Assembly: GCA_017428085.1 (NCBI GenBank)
Contig: JAFRRP010000004.1
Span: 62,001-126,000, forward strand
DNA length: 64,000 nucleotides
Direction of reading: 5' to 3'
From: Clostridia bacterium
GTDB lineage: Bacteria; Bacillota; Clostridia; Oscillospirales; Acutalibacteraceae
Shown: positions 1 to 7,487 of the stretch, piece by piece
How the letters are laid out: every line of letters starts with the position of its first letter
Position numbering within the stretch: the stretch's first letter is position 1
Translations under genes and position numbers: made by a program
Notes under the pieces: generated by a model
The model's database searches: none
What the model was told of the DNA's origin: nothing
Seen by the model: only the letters and a program-made list of their open reading frames with translations

Positions 1-648
1 GTCGCCCCGGTCCCACGCCACCTCGATGGCGTGGCGGATAGCGCGCTCCACCCGGGACGCCGTGGTGTCGAAGCGCTCCGCGATGGTGGGGTACAGCACC
101 TTGGTAACGCTGCTCATCAGCTTGGGGTCCTCCACGGACAACACGATGGCGTAGCGCAGGTACTGGTACCCCTTGATGTGCGCCGGCACGCCCAGCTCGT
201 GCATGATCTCGGAGACCGTGATCTCGATATCCGGCCCGCCGCGCTTACGGATATTGACGACGTTTGCGCCGCCCTCCAGCGTCAGCTCCGCCAGGCGCTC
301 CGCCAGGATCTCCGCCTCGACCGGTTTAATAAAGTAGTAATCCGCCCCGGCGGAAAGGATCTGCTGCTCAAAGGCGCTGCTGTCCGTATTGGAAAGCACC
401 ACCATGCAGCCGGGCCGTTGGCGCTCCCCCGTGCCGAGCTGCTTCATCACGCCCAAAGCGTCCAGCCGCGCCATAAACGCTTCCATCACCACGATATCCG
501 GATGGAACTTTTCCACGGCGGAAAGCACGCTGTCCCCGTTCTTGGGAACGGTGACGCACTCGAAACCCGCCTCCCGCAATGAAGAGAGCAGCGATTTCAA
601 AAAGTCCCCGTTTTCCTCCGCGATCAACACCTTTTTCTGCTTTTGCAT
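1..648 (-). CDS. spo0A: Spo0A sporulation response regulator with EEE receiver pocket (3' end cut by window)
   Basis: Master regulator of sporulation entry; a receiver domain controls a DNA-binding domain. The visible 216 residues hold a receiver (about 1-120) and most of the Spo0A output domain, including [12 protein letters not shown] (150-161) and [18 protein letters not shown] (195-212), which are diagnostic of Spo0A. The family is about 260-270 aa, so roughly the last 50 residues lie outside. The start is ATG at 648, giving [14 protein letters not shown]. The oddity is the phosphorylation pocket: the usual acidic pair is E11-E12 and the phosphoacceptor aspartate is E56 (context [16 protein letters not shown]), while K108 is kept. 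Normal phosphorelay control is therefore doubtful; the glutamate may mimic phosphorylation. The gene is preceded by its own promoter and by palindromes resembling 0A boxes. Identity is near certain; the regulatory consequence is inference. Confidence 0.95.
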   Translation of the reverse strand, partial: MQKQKKVLIAEENGDFLKSLLSSLREAGFECVTVPKNGDSVLSAVEKFHPDIVVMEAFMARLDALGVMKQLGTGERQRPGCMVVLSNTDSSAFEQQILSAGADYYFIKPVEAEILAERLAELTLEGGANVVNIRKRGGPDIEITVSEIMHELGVPAHIKGYQYLRYAIVLSVEDPKLMSSVTKVLYPTIAERFDTTASRVERAIRHAIEVAWDRGD

Positions 649-711
649 CGTCAATTTCCTTTTCGGCGCGCTTTCCGCCGCCGATTTCCTTTCTTCCGCC
701 CAAATGCGGTT

Positions 712-738
712 TTTGTCGGGCGACAAATATTATTTGTC
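712..738. promoter_or_regulatory. Overlapping palindromes resembling Spo0A boxes
   Basis: Two overlapping inverted repeats lie just downstream of the predicted spo0A start site. TTTGTCG (712-718) faces CGACAAA (721-727), and GACAAATA (722-729) faces TATTTGTC (731-738). The half site TTTGTC resembles the Bacillus 0A box core (TGTCGAA). Bound protein here would block transcription, so negative autoregulation of spo0A is a reasonable inference. Confidence 0.45.
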
Positions 739-749
739 ACTTCTTCCAT

Positions 750-778
750 ATATTACCATATGTTTTGACAGAATGCAA
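750..778 (-). promoter_or_regulatory. Promoter of spo0A
   Basis: On the minus strand TTGCAT (778-773) and TAATAT (755-750) are separated by 17 bp, a good vegetative sigma-A spacing. Transcription would start near 743 and leave a leader of about 95 nt before spo0A. Confidence 0.6.
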
Positions 779-836
779 GAGCAAAATTGCATATTTTTGA
801 ATTTTTTTCCTTATTTTACCATTTATCAAACAAATC

Positions 837-883
837 AAGAGGGACGGTCGCTCTTTTTGTGAAGGGCAGGGACCGTCCCTCTT
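837..883. repeat. Long inverted repeat with GGGACGGTC core
   Basis: A 13-bp perfect stem (AAGAGGGACGGTC at 837-849 and its complement at 871-883) encloses a 21-nt loop. It sits downstream of the 910-3735 gene and may end its transcription, but no strong T-run follows. The GGGACGGTC core is of a kind seen in dispersed palindromes of clostridia that accompany Y1-type transposases; that link is from memory. Confidence 0.5.
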
Positions 884-909
884 GGATTGCTGTATTGACT
901 CCGTTCGGC

Positions 910-3735
910 TTACTTTCTGCCGAACAGATGGGCGAAGAAGTACAGGATATTGTGGAAGAAGGCCTTGATCCTGCCGCCGAAGCTGTTGTCGTGGCGTTCG
1001 CCGCACCACTTACACAGCCCCTCGTTCAGGGAGGGAATGGACTTTTCAAGGGTATCGGTGTAGGTCTTTCCGTCGAACTCCACAGTGGCGGTATAAACGT
1101 TCAGGCCCTTTTCGGTATCCGTGGGTTCCTTTACGGTCTCAACGGTAACGGCGGCGTTGACGACGGCCGGGTGGTCCCCGTTGGCGCAGGTAAAGGTCGC
1201 CGAGGCGTTCGTGCCGCTCCACTTCCACTCCGGCGCGCTCCAGCTGTGGCCCAGGGCGGGCTGTTCATCGTCCGTATATCCGTAGCGGCAAAGGGTGCAG
1301 GCGTGGAGCGTGTAGCCGCCCTCCGTACAGGTGGGCTCGATCACCGTAACCTTCAGATCATGCGCGTCGGGATCCTTTTTGATCTCCTCTTCCTTCGTTG
1401 CGTCGCAGCTTTTCACCGTGCAGCGGTAAAGCATGGTGCCGGTCGCGCTGCAGGTGGGTTTCAGGGTAACGGTTCCATCATCCCATGCGTGGGGGACGGT
1501 ATCCTTGGGGATCGTTTCGCCCGGATTGAGCACCGCGCGGCAGCGGGCGCAGACCGTATCGCCGGTGTAGCCGTCGCGATAGCAGTACGCAGGCGCGGCG
1601 TTTTCGGTATCCGTGCCGTAATCGGCGTGATTGTTCGGATCCTCCGACACGTCGGTACGCACGTCGGTGGCGTTGCAGCCGGGCACCGTACAGGTGTAAG
1701 TGGTTTTGCCCGGTTCGGAGCAGGTGGCGGGCGTGGTGACCGTGCCCGTCTGGCTCCAGACGTGCTGATCGGAAAGCGCCTTTTCCACGTGGCCGGAGAT
1801 CCACGTCTTGCAGTCGTTGCAGTACACGCCGGCGGTATAGCCGGGCGTCATGCAGGTGGAGAAGGTCTCGGCTGCTTCGGTGGTGTTCAGGTGGCCGGTA
1901 GCGCCCAGCGTCTCCGTTTTGGTATTGGGATCGGTGTAGACGTTCTCGCCGACGGTGAAGCTTGCGGTGTAGATCTTCTCGCCGACGCTTTCACAGCCTG
2001 GCGTGACTGTGGTAACGGAAGTCACCGTCACGTCCACGTCAGTCGTGTGGCTTTCGTCGTTTATGCACGTTACCGTGGCGGAAGTACACGTCAAACCGTC
2101 CCAGTGAAATTCGGCGTTGGCGTAATCCCAGTCGTGGGGGGCCAGCGCCTTTTCCTCGTGGCCGGAGACATACTGCTGACAATCGTTGCAGAACACGCCC
2201 GCGGTATAGCCGGGGTTGACACAGGTAGAGAAGGTCTCATCCACGTTTTCTGTATTGACGTGGTTCGTGAGATCGGGATCGGTCGTCTGCGGAGCAACTT
2301 TCCATTGATTGCACGCGGTGCATAATTGTCCGCGCGTGCTGCCGGAAGACGAACAGGTTGCGGCAACAGCCTCCTGATAGGTATAGGGCCCCTCATGATT
2401 CGCCGCGTTGAATCCCGTTTCTTCCGTGCGGCCGAAGTAAGGGCAGGAGGTAACGGAACAGCGGTATTTGATCTGCCCCGGGGTCACGCAAGTACCCGGA
2501 ATCGTGGTAACACTGCCCTTGTCGTCGTGCGCGTACGTGAATCTCACGCCGCAATCGGGACAATCCGTCAAATGCCCCTCGTCGCTGCTGGAATAAACTC
2601 TTCCGCAGCCGTGCGGCGCGGCTTCCTCCAATGCCAGATCGCAGAACGCGCAGCGCTTTGTATGCGTGCCGTCGCCGTTATCAACAAACACGGAATTCGT
2701 ATGGTCGCAGTCCACGGCGAAGGGTGAGAACTGAATGGCGCCGTTCGCAAACGTGAAAGCGGGACGGATCCCGTTGATTTTGGCGACGTCGGAATCATGA
2801 AGATGTCCGCCGGTCCCCATACATTTCATTCTCTCGGATAAAGTACTGGCGATGCGAAGCGTCCAGATGGAACGGTTATTGTCAACGCCGATGCCCTGAC
2901 ATACTGCGTATGGCGTTCCCTGCGCCTGTCTTTTTCCGTCATACGTATACTGGGAGGCGTCAAAACCGTAGCTTGTGTTCAATGAATCCAAAACGGACAA
3001 CAGAAAGATTTTGTCGTTCGTTTCGCCGGCGCTGTATTGCGGATACCCAGTATTATACATCTCATTGTTTAAGGTCGTCGTTTTGATTTTTGCCTGTTGC
3101 GCATCCGCAAACGCAGTCAGATAAAAGTCGTTGTTCAGCCAGGTCCTGACGGTGGAATGCACGTAGTTGTTTGCGTAAACCGACGGTTTGTTCTTTACGT
3201 AATACAAGTTGTCGGTTTGGACGACCTCATTCTGAAACGGCTGCGCATCAATGATGCTCTCGCTCATAACAAGACCGGCAGCAGGATCCAATATGCGCCA
3301 GCGCAGGGATTCCCACTTGAACCAGTAATTTGTGTTCGTGAAATAATTGTTGTTATCCTGCTGGGATTTTTCCGTGGTCGGCGCATTGTAGGACCAAAAC
3401 GGTCTGTACTGTGTAAACTTTACCCCGCGGTATTTATTGCCGTTCAGATAAATATCGCAGTACTTCATCCAGTCGCCCTGTTCCATGGACCCGATGGCGC
3501 CGGCGCCGGAATAGTAGCCGTACGAGACCCAGTCGGTGTCCTTTACCTTGGCATTCAGCGCGGCAACAGTATTGGAATCCGTCACGCGGCTCTGCGGGTA
3601 GCCGCCAAACTCGATAATATCTCCAACCGCGTAGGTCGTTGCCGCCGATCCGTTCAGCGCGGTGAAGGGGACGGCCGACAACGCGAAAAGCATTGTCAGC
3701 GCGAGGGAAAGCATTTTCTTGAAACGCGCTTTCAT
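910..3735 (-). CDS. Secreted DUF6273/Cys-pair repeat protein with hydrophobic C-terminal tail
   Basis: A 941-aa exported protein of unknown function. A signal peptide (1-32, ending near LNGSAA) is followed by a domain beginning VGDIIEFGGYPQSRV with a later LRWRILDP, the pattern of DUF6273 proteins. Residues about 340-900 form tandem modules with paired CxxC motifs, such as TPGYTAGVFCNDC and TAGVYCNDC, usually followed by a histidine. These resemble small zinc-ribbon-like surface repeats common in gut Ruminococcaceae. The last 34 residues start CKWCGERHD and end in an amphipathic stretch FFHNILYFFAHLFGRK. A good AGGAGG precedes the ATG. It follows an LRR-dockerin gene on the same strand and may share its transcript. 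The domain call is by recollection; the function is unknown. Confidence 0.85.
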   Translation of the reverse strand: MKARFKKMLSLALTMLFALSAVPFTALNGSAATTYAVGDIIEFGGYPQSRVTDSNTVAALNAKVKDTDWVSYGYYSGAGAIGSMEQGDWMKYCDIYLNGNKYRGVKFTQYRPFWSYNAPTTEKSQQDNNNYFTNTNYWFKWESLRWRILDPAAGLVMSESIIDAQPFQNEVVQTDNLYYVKNKPSVYANNYVHSTVRTWLNNDFYLTAFADAQQAKIKTTTLNNEMYNTGYPQYSAGETNDKIFLLSVLDSLNTSYGFDASQYTYDGKRQAQGTPYAVCQGIGVDNNRSIWTLRIASTLSERMKCMGTGGHLHDSDVAKINGIRPAFTFANGAIQFSPFAVDCDHTNSVFVDNGDGTHTKRCAFCDLALEEAAPHGCGRVYSSSDEGHLTDCPDCGVRFTYAHDDKGSVTTIPGTCVTPGQIKYRCSVTSCPYFGRTEETGFNAANHEGPYTYQEAVAATCSSSGSTRGQLCTACNQWKVAPQTTDPDLTNHVNTENVDETFSTCVNPGYTAGVFCNDCQQYVSGHEEKALAPHDWDYANAEFHWDGLTCTSATVTCINDESHTTDVDVTVTSVTTVTPGCESVGEKIYTASFTVGENVYTDPNTKTETLGATGHLNTTEAAETFSTCMTPGYTAGVYCNDCKTWISGHVEKALSDQHVWSQTGTVTTPATCSEPGKTTYTCTVPGCNATDVRTDVSEDPNNHADYGTDTENAAPAYCYRDGYTGDTVCARCRAVLNPGETIPKDTVPHAWDDGTVTLKPTCSATGTMLYRCTVKSCDATKEEEIKKDPDAHDLKVTVIEPTCTEGGYTLHACTLCRYGYTDDEQPALGHSWSAPEWKWSGTNASATFTCANGDHPAVVNAAVTVETVKEPTDTEKGLNVYTATVEFDGKTYTDTLEKSIPSLNEGLCKWCGERHDNSFGGRIKAFFHNILYFFAHLFGRK

Positions 3736-3795
3736 GAAAATATCCTCCTGTAGTATAAACTATTATTACTGCTATGGTTAAGCTTGCTTTTTCAT

Positions 3796-3900
3796 TTATC
3801 TTTGCCCAAAGAGATGGGCGAAGAAATACACAATGCTGTGGAAAAGCCGACGATCCGCTGCCGGAAGCTGCCGCCGCGGCGCTGGCCGCCTGAATCGTGC
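3796..3900 (-). pseudogene. Decayed C-terminal tail module (SFxxRIVGF / FHSIVYFFAHLFGQR)
   Basis: Just past the stop of the LRR-dockerin gene the minus strand still encodes HDSGGQRRGGSFRQRIVGF in one frame and then FHSIVYFFAHLFGQR, ending in TAA, in another. One T is missing between them. The reconstructed end closely matches the intact tail of the neighbouring 941-aa protein (GGRIKAFFHNILYFFAHLFGRK). I read this as a remnant of the same C-terminal module, either lost from the dockerin protein or left by a deleted paralogue. Confidence 0.55.
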
Positions 3901-3918
3901 AGACGAAGCAAAAGCCGC

Positions 3919-4947
3919 TTATACAAGCTTTTCCAGTCCGACAGAAGCGCGAAGGATCAGCCGCGCGTCGGCGGGGGTCAGGGCGCCGTCGAGATCCGCG
4001 TCCGCGGCGAGGAACGCCTTGGTGCCGGGCTTGATCGTTCCGTCCAGCCCCACGCTGGCCCGCAGCGCCAGACGGGCGTCAGCGGAGGTAACCTTACCGT
4101 CGCAGTCCGGGTCGCCGGGAAGCGGCAGCTCCGGAAGGGCGCCCTTCCAATTATAATGCATTTTGGCGTTCAGAAGATACGTATTGCTCAGGTCGATCAG
4201 AGCGTTCTTCCATTCCGTCTCCGTGCCCGTATAATACACGTCGGTAAGGTTTCTGCACCCGCTGAACGCGTACATCTTGATATCGTTCAGAGCAGGTGAT
4301 ATCCGAATCTGCCGGAGACCTTCGCAATTTGAGAACGCGCTGATTTTCAGGATCCTTAACCCTTGTGGGAAAGCGACGCTCCTCAGCCTGCGGCATTCGG
4401 CAAACGCGGCGCTGCCGATGCTGTCGACGCCGGCGGGAATGTCGAGCTCCGTCAGATTGACGCAGGACATAAACGTATAATCGCTGATGCTGGAGAGCGC
4501 GACCGGCAGCTTCAGCTTTGACAGCGCGGTGCAGCCCAAAAACGTATAATCGCCGATGAAACTCACGTTGCTGGGGATGACGGCTTCCTTGAGCGATACG
4601 CACCGGTAAAACGCGTAACGCCCGATCTGTTCCAGACTGCTCGGGAAGGAGACCTTTTCCAGATTCGGGCAGTCGTAAAACGCGTTGGCCGCGACGCTCG
4701 TGACGCCTGTTTTCAGAATCACTTCTTTGATGTCCTTCCTGTACGCCTGCGTCCATGCGGACGGCGCCACCATTTGTCCGACGCCGCTGACGGTCAGGGT
4801 CCCGGCGCTGTCAAGCGTCCAGTTCAGGTTGCTGCCGCAGGTGCCGGAATCGACGACGGCCGCGCCGAAGGCGGCGACGGGGAACAGACTGACGGCCAGA
4901 ACCAGCGTCAGCGCCAGGGAAAGGATCTGCCGAATATTTTTTTTCAC
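3919..4947 (-). CDS. Secreted BspA-like leucine-rich repeat protein with type I dockerin
   Basis: A 342-aa exported protein. A signal peptide (1-29) is followed by BspA/LRR_5-type repeats (about 75-260) with recurring LEKVSFPSSLEQIGRYAFYRC-like units that have a conserved AF. The C-terminal 65 residues are a dockerin: two calcium-loop segments, DPDCDGKVTSADARLALR and DADLDGALTPADARLILR, each with the D-x-D-x-D/N-G pattern. Dockerins bind cohesins on scaffoldins or cell-surface proteins, so this LRR protein is probably displayed or assembled outside the cell. The start is GTG, chosen because GGGAGG sits correctly before it. A TTGATT-N17-TATAAT promoter lies upstream. No cohesin is encoded in this window. 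Confidence 0.9.
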   Translation of the reverse strand: MKKNIRQILSLALTLVLAVSLFPVAAFGAAVVDSGTCGSNLNWTLDSAGTLTVSGVGQMVAPSAWTQAYRKDIKEVILKTGVTSVAANAFYDCPNLEKVSFPSSLEQIGRYAFYRCVSLKEAVIPSNVSFIGDYTFLGCTALSKLKLPVALSSISDYTFMSCVNLTELDIPAGVDSIGSAAFAECRRLRSVAFPQGLRILKISAFSNCEGLRQIRISPALNDIKMYAFSGCRNLTDVYYTGTETEWKNALIDLSNTYLLNAKMHYNWKGALPELPLPGDPDCDGKVTSADARLALRASVGLDGTIKPGTKAFLAADADLDGALTPADARLILRASVGLEKLV

Positions 4948-5002
4948 AGTAAAAACCTCCCGAAATAGCTGTTTCAGGGTATACTACCCTACTATTATAT
5001 AT

Positions 5003-5031
5003 ATTATAGCATTTCTTATTTGGAAAATCAA
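5003..5031 (-). promoter_or_regulatory. Promoter of LRR-dockerin gene
   Basis: The minus strand reads TTGATT (5031-5026), 17 bp, TATAAT (5008-5003), with a TG one base before the -10 element (extended -10). The GTG start follows about 55 bp downstream. Confidence 0.75.
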
Positions 5032-5055
5032 CAAAAAAAAGAACGGCGAAGCCGT
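5032..5055 (-). terminator. Rho-independent terminator after recO
   Basis: On the minus strand the stem ACGGC-TTC-GCCGT is followed by TC and eight T residues. It lies about 75 bp past the recO stop and would end the DUF4364/phoH-to-recO transcript. Confidence 0.75.
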
Positions 5056-5129
5056 GAAGCTCCGCCGCAGGCCGATCTTACGATCGCTTGTGTTATCGGG
5101 ACTGGCTAAAGGGCACGTTTTTCCGTCCG

Positions 5130-5885
5130 TCAGAACGGGGCGTCCTCTCCCGTCATTTTCAGGTAATCCAGCGTTTTGAAGCGCTGCTGGAGGGATTGGG
5201 ACAGGTAATGCTGCGTCAGCAGGTTCAGGATGGGCAAACATTCCTCCGCCAGCGAGAAGGCAAAGCACTGCTCAAAGGGCGAATAGACGATGTGCCGCAT
5301 GGCGGAGACCACCGACAGCGGGATACGCGGCAGGTTCCGGTTTTCGCCGCAGCGGGCGCAGTAGAGCAGCCCCTCTTTGCAATCGAAATACATGCGGTCC
5401 GTTTCATACTCGCCGCAGAAATCGCACGCCACCAGCGAGGGCATATAGCCCGCCTCGCAGGCGAAGCGCAGCTCAAACACGGATTTCACCAGCAGCCACG
5501 GTTTCTTGTCGCCGCACAGAAAGTGCAGCGAATTGAGCATCAGCCGCAGGTAGAAGTCCTCGTCCGTGGCTTCCGGCACGTTGTGCAGCATCACCTCGCA
5601 GAAATACTGCGCCACGGTGACCTTTTCAAAGCTGTCCCGGAACTGAAAAAAGACCTCCTTGACCTGCGCCTCCGTCACGTTGAAGACGTTGTTCTTTTCA
5701 TAAAAAGAAAAATCGCAGTAGGCGAACAGGGCGGTGCCGCCGTGGAGCTTGCTTTTCGTGCCGCGCGCTCCTTTGGCAAACGCCCTGATCAGCCCCCGCG
5801 AGCGGGTCAGTATCCACACGATGCGGTCGGATTCGCCCGTCACCGTCACGCGGATCACCAGTCCGTCAACCGTAAACTTTTCCAT
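5130..5885 (-). CDS. recO: RecO DNA repair protein
   Basis: Recombination mediator that works with RecF/RecR to load RecA on SSB-coated DNA. The 251-aa product has the N-terminal OB-fold opening (VDGLVIRVTVTGESDRIVWIL, with GxI-like spacing) and GLIRAFAKGARGTKSKLHG, then the helical domain. A zinc site is formed by CDFC and CARC about 23 residues apart, as in Gram-positive RecO. The length is normal. The ATG overlaps the stop of era by one base (TGATG), so the two are translationally coupled. It is the last gene of the run and is followed by a terminator. Confidence 0.95.
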   Translation of the reverse strand: MEKFTVDGLVIRVTVTGESDRIVWILTRSRGLIRAFAKGARGTKSKLHGGTALFAYCDFSFYEKNNVFNVTEAQVKEVFFQFRDSFEKVTVAQYFCEVMLHNVPEATDEDFYLRLMLNSLHFLCGDKKPWLLVKSVFELRFACEAGYMPSLVACDFCGEYETDRMYFDCKEGLLYCARCGENRNLPRIPLSVVSAMRHIVYSPFEQCFAFSLAEECLPILNLLTQHYLSQSLQQRFKTLDYLKMTGEDAPF

Positions 5886-6781
5886 CAGTCCAGACCGAAG
5901 TTATGGATCAGCCCTTCCCGGTTGCGCCAGTCTTCCTTTACCTTCACCCAGCACTGAAGGTTGACCCGGCAGCCGAAGAACCGCTCCAGATCGCGCCGCG
6001 CGGCGGTAGAGATCTTCTTCAGCATCTCGCCGCCCTTGCCGATGATGATGCCCTTGTGGCTCTCCTTTTCGCAGTAGATGGTGGCCTCGATATCGAGGAT
6101 ATCGTCTCCCTGCCGCTCCTTGAAGGTCTCGATGCCGACGGCTGTGCCGTGGGGGATCTCCTTATCCAGATACCGCAGCAGCTTTTCGCGGATATACTCG
6201 GCGGCGATCACCTTTTCCGGCTGGTCCGTCAGGGCGTCGTCCGGGAACAGGTGCTCCCCGGGGAAACTGAGGGCCTTCAGCTCGTCCAGCAGCTCGTTGA
6301 GGCCGTTTCCGTCCACGGCGCTGACCGGCACGATGGCCTTGAAATCGTACAGCTTGGAGAACTCTAAAATACGCGCCAGCAGATCTTCCTTGTTCGCCAA
6401 GGTGTCGATCTTGTTGATGGCCAGCACCGCGGGGATATCCTCGTCCCGGAAGCGCTTGATGAGCGTCAGCTCCGCCTCCCGGATCTCGCCGGAGGGCTCC
6501 GTCACCAGCAGACAGGCGTCCACGTCCCGGATGCCCGCGCCCACCGCCTTTACCATGGCCACGCCAAGCTTGGTTTTCGGCTTGTGGTAGCCGGGGGTAT
6601 CGGTAAAGACAAGCTGCGTTTCGCCCTGCGTCAGCACGCCCATGATACGCGTGCGGGTGGTCTGGGGCTTGGGGGAGACGATGGCGATCTTTTCTCCCAG
6701 CAGCTTATTGAGTATAGAGGACTTGCCCACGTTGGGGCAGCCCACGATGGCGATAAACGCGGTTTTCGGCTCTTTCATCAT
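5885..6781 (-). CDS. era: GTPase Era
   Basis: Ribosome-associated GTPase needed for 16S rRNA maturation and 30S assembly. The 298-aa protein has the P-loop GCPNVGKSS (14-22), switch II DTPGYHKPK, NKID as the guanine-specificity motif and SAVDG. It ends in a KH RNA-binding domain with GIIIGKGGEMLKKI. The length matches the family (about 300). It overlaps ybeY upstream and recO downstream by single bases, giving tight coupling. Many Firmicutes carry dgkA and cdd between ybeY and era; here they are absent. Confidence 0.97.
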   Translation of the reverse strand: MMKEPKTAFIAIVGCPNVGKSSILNKLLGEKIAIVSPKPQTTRTRIMGVLTQGETQLVFTDTPGYHKPKTKLGVAMVKAVGAGIRDVDACLLVTEPSGEIREAELTLIKRFRDEDIPAVLAINKIDTLANKEDLLARILEFSKLYDFKAIVPVSAVDGNGLNELLDELKALSFPGEHLFPDDALTDQPEKVIAAEYIREKLLRYLDKEIPHGTAVGIETFKERQGDDILDIEATIYCEKESHKGIIIGKGGEMLKKISTAARRDLERFFGCRVNLQCWVKVKEDWRNREGLIHNFGLD

Positions 6782-7287
6782 TATTCCTCGTCCATGTAAT
6801 AGCTGCCGTTGCGCTTCAGACCTAACTGCGTCAGCACGGTTTCTTCCTTTTCGCGCATGCGCACGGCCTGCAGCCCGCCGTTGACGTGGTCGTAGCCCAA
6901 CAGGTGGAACATGGAATGGACCGTCAGGAACGCCAGCTCGCGCTCCAGCGAGTGGCCGTATTCCTCCGCCTGCGCCACCGCCTTTTCCACGGAAATGACG
7001 ATATCGCCCAGCACGAACGCGCCGGTTTCGGGGTTCACGTCGTACACGCCGTTCTCCCCCAGCGGGAAGGACAGCACGTCCGTCTCGCTGTCGATCTTTC
7101 TGTGCTGGCGGTTCAGCTCCCGGATGGTCTCGTTATCCACGAACCGAACGCTGATCTCCGCCGAACCGACAAACTGCTCCAGCTGCAGCGAGGCGTTGCA
7201 GCAGCGCCGGATCAGCAGCCGCACGCCGGACGGGATCTTGACCGCCTTCTGATCGTCTGTGATGATCACCTTGATTTTGTCTGCCAT
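6781..7287 (-). CDS. ybeY: YbeY endoribonuclease / rRNA maturation factor
   Basis: Zinc-dependent RNase involved in 16S rRNA 3' end maturation and ribosome quality control. The 168-aa product has the signature HSMFHLLGYDH (three metal-binding histidines, HxxxHxxGYDH) and the conserved DVLSFPL. GGAGGGAG precedes the ATG. It lies between phoH and era as in many Firmicutes, but about 200 bp of hairpin repeats separate it from phoH. Confidence 0.95.
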   Translation of the reverse strand: MADKIKVIITDDQKAVKIPSGVRLLIRRCCNASLQLEQFVGSAEISVRFVDNETIRELNRQHRKIDSETDVLSFPLGENGVYDVNPETGAFVLGDIVISVEKAVAQAEEYGHSLERELAFLTVHSMFHLLGYDHVNGGLQAVRMREKEETVLTQLGLKRNGSYYMDEE

Positions 7288-7338
7288 ATGATTCTCTCCC
7301 TCCGCAAAAATGTTATACGATAAAAGCCAAAGATTGAA

Positions 7339-7430
7339 ACGGCGTAAGACGCCGTGCTGCGGTTTAACTCCGAACTCCGAACTCGACTGACGTCTTTCGA
7401 CTCAAACGGAGCTGAGGCTCCGTGCTACGG
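7339..7430. repeat. Two REP-like hairpins plus heptamer repeat between phoH and ybeY
   Basis: Hairpin 1 (7339-7355) is ACGGCGT-AAG-ACGCCGT, followed by GCTGCGG. Hairpin 2 (7406-7423) is ACGGAGC-TGAG-GCTCCGT, followed by GCTACGG. Read in the gene direction (minus) both start with a GTAGCAC/GCAGCAC head and then the stem. Between them is a short 7-bp repeat of CTCCGAA. The same hairpin design recurs near 15.5, 37.8 and 59.3 kb. Confidence 0.8.
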
Positions 7431-7487
7431 ACAATTCCGACTGACGGCTTCCGACTCAAACGGCGCCGCCGCTTCTCTGCCTACTGC

